Origin: Candidimonas nitroreducens
GTDB taxonomy: Bacteria > Pseudomonadota > Gammaproteobacteria > Burkholderiales > Burkholderiaceae_B
NCBI RefSeq assembly: GCF_002209565.1
Contig: NZ_NJIH01000002.1
Coordinates: 451,824-515,823, forward strand
DNA: 64,000 nt
Reading direction: 5' to 3'
The position numbers and the translations under genes were made by a program. Position 1 is the stretch's first letter. Every line of letters begins with the position of its first letter. Shown one piece after another: positions 28,165 through 36,200 of this stretch. A model generated the notes under the pieces. The model saw nothing but the letters and a program-made list of their open reading frames with translations. It made no database searches and was not told the origin of the DNA.

Positions 28165-29328
28165 TCAGGGCATTACGCAGCCCGAGCCATCGGGCGGCGG
28201 ATAGCGGGGCTCCTCCGGCTGCGCCAGCAGCTTCTGTAGCTGCGTCTTTTCCTGCGCCGACAGCAGGCCGGTCTGCGCCCCCGCGTCCAGCAGCAGCCTG
28301 GCGCTGCGCTGCTCATGTGACCCGACGGCCTCTTCCAGGGGGGTCTTGCCGCGGGAATCACGCGCATCGATGTAGGCGCCGTGCTGCACCAGCATGGAAA
28401 GGAACGGGGCGATGCGCGGCGAACCCGGTACTTCCGACGCATAGCTCATCAAAGCCTGCACAGGGGCCGTGCCCGGATACGGATCGGGGCCACTGACTAT
28501 GGCGTCCACGGGCATGTGCTGGGTCTCGATCAGCCACTGGCCTACAGTCAGCGCAGCGCCGCGGGCCGCCGCCACCAGCAGGGTATCGTTTTGCGGCAGC
28601 ACCGGCCCGCGTATGGACAGCGGCACGCCCTTGGCCGACAACACCTGCACCAGGTCGAGATGATCGAGCCGCGCCGCCAGCCATAGCGCCGCGCGGCGCG
28701 CGCCTTGGTCGCTGGCGGGGAACAATATGTCGACCATGGCCAGGTCATGGCGTGCCACGGCAACACCGAGCGCATTCAGGCCGGGCAGGAAGCCGCCCTC
28801 GCAGGTGCGCAGATCCATGGATTCCCGACCCAACTGGCTCGACACCACGGCATGCTGGCCGACCAATGTACTGGCCACGACTTGTGCGCCCGCATCGGCG
28901 GCATCCAGCAACTGCGCATTCACCAGGTACTGCGCCGCACAGCGCGCGCCGCAATCGTGCTGGGCGGCCAACAGGCGCTGCGCATCGTCGGCGCGGATGG
29001 CGCGATAGACGGCCGCGCGTTGATCTGCGGCCCGGCTGTCCTGCCAGTTGCCGTATAGCTGCATGCCGGCCAGCACCAGCGTGGCCGCGGCCGGCACGGC
29101 CTGTACCACGACCACCCACCTCAGCCAGCGCGGCGCCCCGTACAAGCGCCAATACAGCAGGTTCAGGGCCAGCACCAGCAAGTTGCCGGCGGCCAGCACC
29201 AGCCAGCCCAGCGCCGCAGCCAGGCCGGGGAACATGCCGCCGTGGCTTTCCGACAGCAGCAGCGCGCCGCCCAGGGCAAGCGCGGCCAAGGCGACAAGAG
29301 CGATCAGGGCGCCAAGAACGGCTTTCAT
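28165..29328 (-). CDS. membrane protein with ankyrin repeats
   Basis: A 387-residue protein. Three hydrophobic segments lie at about residues 3-25, 36-60 and 70-92. The rest (from about 105) has degenerate ankyrin repeats, best seen in V-A-R-H-D-L-A-M-V-D-I-L, G-A-Y-I-D-A-R-D-S-R-G-K-T-P-L-E-E-A-V and S-A-R-L-L-L-D-A-G-A. It should be an inner membrane protein with a protein-binding solenoid. Paired Cys at C-D-C-G-A-R-C near residue 125-132 could form disulfides or bind metal; my numbering there is approximate. No partner gene is identifiable; the next gene upstream encodes a small lipoprotein. Confidence 0.7.
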   Translation of the reverse strand: MKAVLGALIALVALAALALGGALLLSESHGGMFPGLAAALGWLVLAAGNLLVLALNLLYWRLYGAPRWLRWVVVVQAVPAAATLVLAGMQLYGNWQDSRAADQRAAVYRAIRADDAQRLLAAQHDCGARCAAQYLVNAQLLDAADAGAQVVASTLVGQHAVVSSQLGRESMDLRTCEGGFLPGLNALGVAVARHDLAMVDILFPASDQGARRAALWLAARLDHLDLVQVLSAKGVPLSIRGPVLPQNDTLLVAAARGAALTVGQWLIETQHMPVDAIVSGPDPYPGTAPVQALMSYASEVPGSPRIAPFLSMLVQHGAYIDARDSRGKTPLEEAVGSHEQRSARLLLDAGAQTGLLSAQEKTQLQKLLAQPEEPRYPPPDGSGCVMP

Positions 29329-29464
29329 ATTGCTGCGGCGCCCTCAGGGGCCGGACGGCACGGAAAATGCAACATGCACCGACAATACCATAGCCCGGCA
29401 GAGGCGGCGCAAGACGGCGCCACAAGACGCCGTATGGCCGTACGCATGGCCGCACGTACGGCTT

Positions 29465-29498
29465 AGGGCCTGTTCTGCTTTTAGCGTGAACCGGCCCT
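29465..29498 (-). terminator. stem-loop overlapping the stop of the small lipoprotein gene
   Basis: AGGGCC-T-GTTC (29465-29475) pairs with GAAC-C-GGCCCT (29488-29498) with a single mismatch. The right arm overlaps the stop codon at 29497-29499. It could end or protect the lipoprotein transcript. There is no long T-run, so it is not a classical terminator. Confidence 0.4.
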
Positions 29499-29859
29499 AG
29501 CGCGCCCTGCAGCCCGGCGCATACCAGCTGTGATTCTGCACGTCCAGGCGCGCGCCCGGCGTCGTGGCGCTGCATACGGGGTATCTCTTGTCGCCGCTGC
29601 GGCGCAGGCTCATCGTACGTATGTATTCGTTTTGCATCTGCTGGTTGCGCTGCGCCTCTTGGTTGCGCTGGGCTGCGTCCTGGCGGCGTTGCGCGGTCTG
29701 CATCATGCAGTTGGCAAAGCTTTCCGAGCCTGGCTGGAAGCCATAGCCCATGCAGGTCTGCTGATCCGCGGCACGGCGTTGTTCAGGGGTGAGGCCGGCA
29801 GCGGCACAACCGGCGAGCAGGCAGCTCAACAGCAAGGTCGAAACGAGCGGAACGCGCAT
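29497..29859 (-). CDS. small lipoprotein of unknown function
   Basis: A 120-residue protein with a canonical lipobox, L-L-A-G-C, ending at residue 18. The start at 29859 (M-R-V-P-L-V) gives a normal signal peptide; the frame is open upstream without sense. The mature part has T-P-E-Q-R-R-A-A-D, a Cys pair (C-M-G-Y-G-F and N-C-M-M-Q), and a Gln/Asn/Arg-rich helical middle with repeated Q-R-N-Q. Two further Cys lie near the C-terminus. Such small Cys-containing lipoproteins are common in Burkholderiales and mostly uncharacterised. It is divergent from the IclR-type gene. Confidence 0.68.
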   Translation of the reverse strand: MRVPLVSTLLLSCLLAGCAAAGLTPEQRRAADQQTCMGYGFQPGSESFANCMMQTAQRRQDAAQRNQEAQRNQQMQNEYIRTMSLRRSGDKRYPVCSATTPGARLDVQNHSWYAPGCRAR

Positions 29860-30010
29860 GACGTCTCCAGAATGACAGGATGGGCGCATATCTTGCACTC
29901 GCACGGCCAAGTTTGCAAACAACTGTAACCTCGAAAGCTGCAACTTCGGCAACCATAATTACACATCCCCCAAGCCGCGGCTTCCTGCCTTTTGCGGCAA
30001 GCATACAGGT

Positions 30011-30025
30011 TTCCGTACAATGGAA
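30011..30025. promoter_or_regulatory. candidate IclR operator, upstream copy
   Basis: TTCCGTACAATGGAA is a near-palindrome 64 bases before the IclR-type start at 30089. It matches the site at 30964 in 13 of 15 positions. This suggests autoregulation. Confidence 0.55.
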
Positions 30026-30088
30026 TTTTCGGGCTGCGCGATGTGCATCGAGCCGGCGATTCCGAACGCTTACAGACCTAGACCCAGG

Positions 30089-30880
30089 ATGGACGGCATG
30101 AATGGCGCGGCTCGCCCGGACGAAACCGGCGTACTGGAACGCAGCATCCAGCTGCTGAAACTGCTGGCGGCCGCGGGCAAGCACGGCATGGCGCTGACCC
30201 GGCTATCGGCCGCCACCGGCCTGGCGAACTCCACGGTGCATCGCCTGCTGGGCCAGCTCTGCGCGCAGGGCATGGTGGTGCAGCACGACCCCAGCAAGCG
30301 CTATGCCCTGGGCCCTCTGGTCTTCGAACTGGGCCTGGCGGCCTCTTCGTCCTTCGACCCGCGCGATCGCTGCGCGCCGTTCCTGCGCCGGCTCGCCGAA
30401 GAGGTCAGGGACACCGTGTACCTGACGATGCGCAGCGGCTCCGATGCGGTGTGCGTGGATCGCCACGAAGGGCCCTCGCCCGTACGCGTATTGACCCTGG
30501 ACGTGGGCAGCCGCCGGCCGCTGGGCATGGGCGCGGGCGGCCTGGCCATGCTGGCCTACGCCCAGGACTCCGAGCGCGAAGAACTGATCCAGAAGCTGTG
30601 CAAGCGCAGGCTCGGGCGGCGCGAGCAATTCGAGGCGGAACTCAGGACGGCGGTGCAGGCTTGCCGGCGCAATGGCTATGCATTTATCCGCAACAGAGTG
30701 AACCCGGGGGTTTCGGCGGTCGGCGTGCCGCTGCTGAATTCTCTGGATCAGCCCATCGCCGCCGTCAGCGTGGCGGCAATCGACGCTCGCATGCGCCCGG
30801 CGCGCGTCACGGCGCTGGCCGCGCTGCTGCAGCAGCGCGTACGCGTCATCCGCCAGTCCATGCTGGGGCACGGAGCCTGA
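30089..30880 (+). CDS. IclR-family transcriptional regulator
   Basis: A 263-residue regulator from the ATG at 30089 (alternative ATG at 30098; the frame is open to 30020). The N-terminal winged helix has V-L-E-R-S-I-Q-L-L-K-L-L, G-L-A-N-S-T-V-H-R-L-L and Y-A-L-G-P. The C-terminal IclR effector domain contains V-D-R-H-E-G, R-P-L-G-M-G-A-G-G-L-A-M-L and the N-P-G-V-S-A-V-G-V-P-L segment. IclR proteins bind small aromatic or carboxylic effectors. The gene precedes a Bug receptor, FAH-family hydrolase and VOC gene on the same strand. Matching palindromes before this gene and before the receptor gene mark it as the local regulator. Confidence 0.9.
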   Translation: MDGMNGAARPDETGVLERSIQLLKLLAAAGKHGMALTRLSAATGLANSTVHRLLGQLCAQGMVVQHDPSKRYALGPLVFELGLAASSSFDPRDRCAPFLRRLAEEVRDTVYLTMRSGSDAVCVDRHEGPSPVRVLTLDVGSRRPLGMGAGGLAMLAYAQDSEREELIQKLCKRRLGRREQFEAELRTAVQACRRNGYAFIRNRVNPGVSAVGVPLLNSLDQPIAAVSVAAIDARMRPARVTALAALLQQRVRVIRQSMLGHGA

Positions 30881-30963
30881 CCGGCACCGGCGGGCCGCAG
30901 AAAGGCCCGGCAGGGACAAGCCTCGCAGGCATACGCGGGGCAGGCTCAGAGCCCGCAGATCAA

Positions 30964-30978
30964 TTCCGTTCAACGGAA
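30964..30978. promoter_or_regulatory. candidate IclR operator before the Bug/FAH operon
   Basis: TTCCGTT-C-AACGGAA is a perfect 15-base palindrome, 71 bases before the Bug start at 31050. Size and symmetry fit IclR-family operators. Confidence 0.6.
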
Positions 30979-31049
30979 ATCCAGGCTTGCCGCCGCCCCC
31001 TCCTTTCTATAGTGCACTTCTCAGGCACCTATTTCAGGAGGGAATAAAA

Positions 31050-32012
31050 ATGGCAAACCTATTCAAGCGCACGGCAACGGCGCTGCTGTTCGCATCCGTA
31101 TCGATGGCCGCCGCGGCGGCCTACCCCGACCACCCCATCAACCTGATGCACGGCTTCGGCGCCGGCGGCAACGCCGACTCGGTGGCGCGCGTCATCGCCG
31201 ACGCCATGGGTAAACGGCTGGGCCAGACGGTGGTGGTCGAGCCGCGCACCGGCGCGGGCGGCACGATCGCCTCGGCTTACGTCGCCAAGGCCAAGCCCGA
31301 CGGCTACACACTGATCATGCTCACCGGCGGGCATACGGCTTCCGCGGCAGTGCGCAAAGAGGTTCCCTACGACCCGGTAGGCAGTTTTTCGATGGTCTCC
31401 ACGGTCTCGCGCTTTCCCTTCGTCATCTCCGTAAAGGCCGACAATCCGGCCAAAGATCTGAAGCAGCTGCTGGATCAGGCGCGCGCGCATCCCGGCACCG
31501 TGACGTATACCTCCGTGGGCGTCGGCTCGACGCAGCACCTGACCGGGGAACTGCTGGCCGCCAAGGCCGGCGTGTCCATGGTGCACGTGCCCTATCGCGG
31601 CGGCGGCGCCCCCGTGCAGGCGGTATTGTCCGGCGACGTGAACGTGATGGTCGACACGCCGACGGTTACCGCCCCGCAACTGAAATCGGGCAAGCTGCGC
31701 GCCCTGGGCGTAACCAGCCCGCAGCCCTGGCCGCTGCTGCCGGGCGTTCCGACCGTCGGTTCGGTGATCCCGGGCTTTACGGTGATGTCCTGGCTGGGCA
31801 TCGCCGGGCCCGCCGATATGCCGAAAGACGTGGTCGACACCCTGAACCGCACCCTTAAAGACGTGCTGGCAGACCAAGCCGTGCAAAAGCGGCTGCACGC
31901 CATGGGCAGCGAGGCCTGGTACGGCACCCCCACAGAGATGCGCGACATGATCGCCACCACGACCGAGCAATGGAAACAGGTCGTGAAAGCCGCCAAGATC
32001 CCCTTGCAATAA
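31050..32012 (+). CDS. Bug/TctC-family periplasmic solute-binding protein (receptor 2)
   Basis: A 320-residue receptor. The signal peptide (M-A-N-L-F-K-R then a hydrophobic core) ends in an Ala run near residue 20-24, and the mature chain begins with Y-P-D-H-P-I. Bug hallmarks are G-F-G-A-G-G-N-A-D-S-V-A-R, E-P-R-T-G-A-G-G-T-I-A-S and P-Y-R-G-G-G-A-P-V. A strong ribosome site, AGGAGGG, is at about 31035-31041. It is the first gene after the IclR operator, before a FAH-family hydrolase. The ligand is presumably the aromatic or dicarboxylic substrate of that short pathway. Confidence 0.9.
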   Translation: MANLFKRTATALLFASVSMAAAAAYPDHPINLMHGFGAGGNADSVARVIADAMGKRLGQTVVVEPRTGAGGTIASAYVAKAKPDGYTLIMLTGGHTASAAVRKEVPYDPVGSFSMVSTVSRFPFVISVKADNPAKDLKQLLDQARAHPGTVTYTSVGVGSTQHLTGELLAAKAGVSMVHVPYRGGGAPVQAVLSGDVNVMVDTPTVTAPQLKSGKLRALGVTSPQPWPLLPGVPTVGSVIPGFTVMSWLGIAGPADMPKDVVDTLNRTLKDVLADQAVQKRLHAMGSEAWYGTPTEMRDMIATTTEQWKQVVKAAKIPLQ

Positions 32013-32066
32013 GGCCCGCGCGGCAGGTTTTCCCACTATCCGATTTTCGTACATGAAGAGGCATCA

Positions 32067-33053
32067 ATGAAGTTGGCATCCTTGCGCCGCGATCGCGACG
32101 GCGCCCTAATAGTCGTCAGCCGCGACCTGGCAAGCGCGGTCAGCGCGGCCGGTATCGCCCCCACCCTGCAGTCAGCGCTGGATCGCTGGCCGCAGGTGGA
32201 AGGCGCCCTGCAGGCGCTATATGAAAAACTCAATGCGGGCCAGGCGCAGGATGCCTTCGCGCTGCGGCTGGAAGATCTGGACGCCCCGCTGCCGCGCGCC
32301 TATCAGTTTCTGGACGGAGCGGCCTACCCCAGCCACATCACCCGCAACCGCAAGGCCCGCGGCGAGACCTTGCCGGCCGACTTCTACGAGAAGCCCCTGG
32401 TCTACCAGGGGATCTCGCACGGCTTCATGGCCTGGAACGAAACGGTACGGCTGCCCTCGGATGATCTGGGCATCGATTTCGAGGCAGAAATCTGCGCCAT
32501 CACGGACGACGTCCCCATGGGGGTTTCGGCCGAAGACGCCCCTGCCCACATCAAGCTTTTCGTGCTGGTCAACGATATTTCCCTGCGCAAGCTGATTCCG
32601 CCCGAACTCAAGCGCACCTTCGGCTTCCTGACCGGCAAGCCGGCTTCCAGCATGGGCCCGGTGGCCGTCACCCCCGACGAACTCGGCGGCCTGTGGGACG
32701 GCAAGCTGGTGTCCGGCACCATGAACTGCTGGGTGCGGGGCGAACGCGTGGGCACCATCGAAACCGGCAAGGACACACCGTTCCACTACGGGCATCTTAT
32801 TGCCCACGTGGCGCAAACGCGCAATTTCGAGCCCGGCACGCTGGTCGGCCTGGGCACTGTGTCCAATGACGACGAAAGCGCCGGCTGCGGCTGCATCGGC
32901 GAGATCCGCGCCCTGGAGGTGCTGCGCGACGGCGCGGCCAAGACCCCTTTGTTCGCCTTCGGCGACGAAGTGCGCATCGAGCACCTGGATCGCAACAGCA
33001 ACTCGGTATTCGGCCGCATCCAGCAGACCTTCGCGCCCTTGGACGCCGCGTGA
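32067..33053 (+). CDS. fumarylacetoacetate hydrolase (FAH) family protein
   Basis: A 328-residue protein with the FAH catalytic fold. Metal-ligand candidates are Glu139 and Glu141 (D-F-E-A-E-I) and Asp170 (V-L-V-N-D-I-S-L-R). P-S-H-I-T-R-N-R (88-95) and Y-Q-G-I-S-H-G-F (113-120) belong to the active-site surroundings. The C-terminal part has G-L-G-T-V-S-N-D-D, typical of the family. Such enzymes split C-C bonds in fumarylpyruvate, acylpyruvates or similar 2,4-dioxo acids, usually in aromatic ring degradation. No ring-cleavage dioxygenase is nearby, although the VOC protein 47 bases downstream could be related to one. Confidence 0.85.
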   Translation: MKLASLRRDRDGALIVVSRDLASAVSAAGIAPTLQSALDRWPQVEGALQALYEKLNAGQAQDAFALRLEDLDAPLPRAYQFLDGAAYPSHITRNRKARGETLPADFYEKPLVYQGISHGFMAWNETVRLPSDDLGIDFEAEICAITDDVPMGVSAEDAPAHIKLFVLVNDISLRKLIPPELKRTFGFLTGKPASSMGPVAVTPDELGGLWDGKLVSGTMNCWVRGERVGTIETGKDTPFHYGHLIAHVAQTRNFEPGTLVGLGTVSNDDESAGCGCIGEIRALEVLRDGAAKTPLFAFGDEVRIEHLDRNSNSVFGRIQQTFAPLDAA

Positions 33054-33100
33054 CACATCGCCAGGCGCGACCGGCAACCCACGCACACAGGAGATAAACC

Positions 33101-33655
33101 ATGCTTTGCAAAAGCCTGCACCACGCGGCGTTCCGCTGCAAAGACGCGCGGCAGACCGTTGATTTCTACACCCAGGCGCTGGGGCTGAAATTCATCCACG
33201 CCATGGGTGAAGACCACGTACCGTCCACCGGCGCATACAGCCCGCACATTCACGTATTCCTGGAAATGGAAGACGGCAGCTGCATTGCGTTCTTCGAACT
33301 GCCCCACGACAAAGGAGAGCCTTCGGGGCGCGATGCCGAAACCCCGGGCTGGGCCCAGCACTTCGCCTTCCGCGTCAAGGACGAAGCCACGCTGCTGCAG
33401 GCCAAAGAGAAACTCCAGGCCCGCGGCATCGAGGTGCTGGGCCCCGTCAACCATGACGACTTCCTGCTTTCCATCTACTTCCACGATCCTTCGGGCCACC
33501 GCCTCGAGCTGGGGGTGAACATCTCCACCCCCGAGCGCGACGCCCTGTTTCGCAACGAGGCCGAATCGGTGCTGGCGCTGTGGGATCAGACCCACGACTG
33601 GTCGCGGCGCGCCGAGCTATACGGCGCGGCCAGCGGCTACCAGCGCGCCGATTGA
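33101..33655 (+). CDS. VOC (glyoxalase / extradiol dioxygenase fold) protein
   Basis: A 184-residue protein of the vicinal oxygen chelate superfamily. The first beta-alpha-beta module starts L-H-H-A-A-F-R-C-K-D with D-F-Y-T-Q-A-L-G-L-K-F. The second is centred on Q-H-F-A-F-R-V-K-D and ends with D-P-S-G-H-R-L-E-L. Candidate metal ligands are His7/His8, the His of Q-H-F-A-F and the Glu of L-E-L. It could be a lyase, isomerase or dioxygenase; the sequence does not decide. A ribosome site AGGAG lies just before the ATG, and the gene belongs to the Bug-FAH operon. Confidence 0.82.
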   Translation: MLCKSLHHAAFRCKDARQTVDFYTQALGLKFIHAMGEDHVPSTGAYSPHIHVFLEMEDGSCIAFFELPHDKGEPSGRDAETPGWAQHFAFRVKDEATLLQAKEKLQARGIEVLGPVNHDDFLLSIYFHDPSGHRLELGVNISTPERDALFRNEAESVLALWDQTHDWSRRAELYGAASGYQRAD

Positions 33656-33846
33656 AGCGGGGCCGCGCTCAACAAGAAAACAGGGCGCGAAGCCGGAGAA
33701 CAAGGCAAAAAGCACGGCAAGGCGAAGCAGCCCTCACCTTGTCGATCGCGTACCCGTGTGAAGCGCAGATAGGCGGGCCGCCGGGGCCCGCCGACATGCC
33801 GGATCCCACCCATTACAATAAGAAAGGGACCCCATTCACGATACCC

Positions 33847-34767
33847 ATGCCCAGAAAAATTCCTCCGATGAACCCTTTGCGGGCGTTCTACGTGGTCGCT
33901 CGCACCAAGAGCCTGACCAAGGCCGCCCAAGAACTACACGTCGGCCAATCGGCCATCAGCAAGCAGCTGGACGTGCTGGAGAAATATTTCGGCGTGAAGC
34001 TGTTCCGGCGCGAACAGCGCGGCATCAGCCTGACAGACATAGGCCAGGAACTCGCGCAACGCATCGTGCCCGCCTTCGACCAAATCGCGGACGCCGCCGC
34101 CGGCATTGCCGAACGCAGCGACGGCAACAAGATCCGGGTTCACACCTACACCACTTTTGCCGCCAAATGGCTGATTCCCAGGCTGGAAGATTTCCACACG
34201 CAATACCCCCGGCTTTCGGTGCAGATCATCGCCTCGGTCGACGAGATGGACTTCGAGAACGACCGCATAGACTTCAGCATCCAGCTCGGCCGCGGCGCCC
34301 GCGCCGGGCTGGAGGTCGATCTATTGTTCGACGACATCATCGAGCCGGTATGCAGCCAGGGCTTTCTACTGCAACACGCGCCCGAAACCGCCTATCCGCA
34401 GGCGGTGCTGCGCACGCGCCTGCTGGATTCCCATTACCGCCCCAAGAGCGACTGGCAGGCCTGGGCCCAGGCCTGCCACTACGAAAAAGAAATCGCCGAT
34501 ACGCCGCACATGAACTTCAGCAGCTCGGTGCTGACGTGGCAGGCGGCCATGGACGGCCTGGGCGTCGCCATCGGCCAAATGGCGCTGCTGACTGAAGACA
34601 TCGAAAAAGGCAAGCTCGTCGCCCCGTTCAAGCAGCCGGTACGCACGGGGCTTTCGTTCCGCCTGCTGCGGCCCAAGGCGCAGCGCGAGGAACGCAAGAT
34701 CGTGCTGTTCCGCGACTGGATACTGGCGCAGGCCGCGACAACCCGGCCTTACCTGCCGGCCTGCTGA
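33847..34767 (+). CDS. LysR-family regulator (GcvA-like)
   Basis: A 306-residue LysR regulator. I start it at 33847 (M-P-R-K-I-P-P-M-N-P-L-R-A-F); the frame is open further upstream. The helix-turn-helix is S-L-T-K-A-A-Q-E-L-H-V-G-Q-S-A-I-S-K-Q near residues 25-43, followed by L-F-R-R. The effector domain shows GcvA-like features: F-A-A-K-W-L-I-P-R-L and D-F-S-I-Q-L-G-R-G. It follows the VOC gene by about 190 bases on the same strand and is convergent with the acyl-CoA dehydrogenase gene only 24 bases away. It may regulate that gene or the upstream operon. Confidence 0.85.
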   Translation: MPRKIPPMNPLRAFYVVARTKSLTKAAQELHVGQSAISKQLDVLEKYFGVKLFRREQRGISLTDIGQELAQRIVPAFDQIADAAAGIAERSDGNKIRVHTYTTFAAKWLIPRLEDFHTQYPRLSVQIIASVDEMDFENDRIDFSIQLGRGARAGLEVDLLFDDIIEPVCSQGFLLQHAPETAYPQAVLRTRLLDSHYRPKSDWQAWAQACHYEKEIADTPHMNFSSSVLTWQAAMDGLGVAIGQMALLTEDIEKGKLVAPFKQPVRTGLSFRLLRPKAQREERKIVLFRDWILAQAATTRPYLPAC

Positions 34768-34791
34768 AGCCGTGACCGCGCCCCAGACACG

Positions 34792-35955
34792 CTATTGGGC
34801 CGCAGGCTTGGGCGGGCGCTGCGAGAAAGTCCGGCCGAACACGCCTTCGGCGATGCGGTTCTTGAGCATTTCGATGGAGCCGCCCGCGATCATCCAGCCG
34901 CGGGTGCGGCGCACGCAGTATTCCACCAGCGACTCCTGGCTGAAGCCCATGCCGCCCATGACCTGCATGGCCTCGTTGGAAGCCTCCCAGCCGGCAAGAT
35001 TGCAGGCCAGTTTGGCCATGGCGGTGGATTGCGCGCTGGGCAGGCCATGCTCGCCCTCCAGGGCCGCCCTGTAAAGCAGCATCTGGGCCTGTTCCAGCTT
35101 CATCCACATGTCGGCGAACTTCCACTGCAGGCCCTGGAATTCGCACAGCTCGCGGCCGAACTGCTTCCTGACCATGGCGTGCTCGCGCGCCGTATTGAAT
35201 GCGTAGCGGCCCAGGGCCAGGGCGCGCGAGGCATTGCCCAGGCGCTCGACGTTGAACCCGGAGATCTGCTTCTTGAAACCGCCGGCGCCCAACAACAGAT
35301 TTTCTTTGGGTACACGGCAGTTGTCGAAATACAGCTGCGACCACTGCTCGCCGTTCATGAAGTTCGACGGCGTACCGACCTGGAAGCCCGGCGCGCCCTT
35401 TTCCACGAGTATGGATCCTATGCCCCCCACGCCCGGCCCGAAACGCACGTAGATCAGGAACAGCTCGGCCTCGGGGCTGTGCGTGGAAAACACTTTGCTG
35501 CCGTTGATGACGTAGTCATCGCCATCGAGCACCGCCGAGGTCTTTAGGTCGGTGGCCGCGGAACCGGCGTCGGGTTCCGTCATGCCCAGCGAGATCAGTT
35601 TCTTGCCCGCCAGCAAATCAGGCAGGAAACGGGCCTTCTGTTCCGCATTGGCATACTCGACAAAGGTGCGGATCGGGCCGAAATTGCCGGCCTGCACGAT
35701 ATCCGCGCTACGCGGGCAAACCAGGGCCACCTGCTGGATGGCCAGCACGGCGTGCATCAAAGAGCCGCCCTGCCCGCCATCCTCTTCGGGAAAGGCGATG
35801 CCCAGCAAGCCCTGGCGGGCCATCATCTGCGCATCGGCCCAGGGGTAATGCGGCGAATGGGCACGCGCAAGCGCCCCGGCTGCCAGCTTGTCCTGGGCGA
35901 AGCGTGCCACGCTGTCGGCAAATGCCTGGTGTTCTTCGGAAAGAGTAAAGTCCAT
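34792..35955 (-). CDS. acyl-CoA dehydrogenase
   Basis: A 387-residue FAD flavoenzyme. Seen are I-S-L-G-M-T-E-P-D-A-G-S (121-132), the D-Y-V-I-N-G-S-K motif (147-154) and R-K-Q-F-G-R in the C-terminal helical domain. The position near the C-terminus where medium-chain enzymes carry the catalytic Glu (I-Y-E-G-T) reads M-I-A-G-G. Instead Glu237 in G-F-N-V-E-R-L aligns with the Glu used by isovaleryl-CoA dehydrogenase-type enzymes. Activity is therefore likely, but of that subgroup. The substrate is unknown; context suggests an acyl-CoA from the neighbouring pathway. The 35956-36200 gap shows nothing else. Confidence 0.86.
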   Translation of the reverse strand: MDFTLSEEHQAFADSVARFAQDKLAAGALARAHSPHYPWADAQMMARQGLLGIAFPEEDGGQGGSLMHAVLAIQQVALVCPRSADIVQAGNFGPIRTFVEYANAEQKARFLPDLLAGKKLISLGMTEPDAGSAATDLKTSAVLDGDDYVINGSKVFSTHSPEAELFLIYVRFGPGVGGIGSILVEKGAPGFQVGTPSNFMNGEQWSQLYFDNCRVPKENLLLGAGGFKKQISGFNVERLGNASRALALGRYAFNTAREHAMVRKQFGRELCEFQGLQWKFADMWMKLEQAQMLLYRAALEGEHGLPSAQSTAMAKLACNLAGWEASNEAMQVMGGMGFSQESLVEYCVRRTRGWMIAGGSIEMLKNRIAEGVFGRTFSQRPPKPAAQ

Positions 35956-36200
35956 ATAAGCCTCTGCTATACCTTGCAATGCTGCGACGGGCAAAGTCTA
36001 TCAATCCCGCGCGTGCAGCAGCACACACATTTTCTCTGTCTGATATTCCATAAAAGACTAACAAAGCATTCCGCGGCGACCCTATTGCGCCGCATGCCTT
36101 GCATGGCCGCGCAAAGCCGGAAGCTCGGGCTCGCAACGCTGCGGGCTCAAACGCATGGATCAAGCAAACGGGGCGGGAACTACCAGTATCAAAGCGAGCG

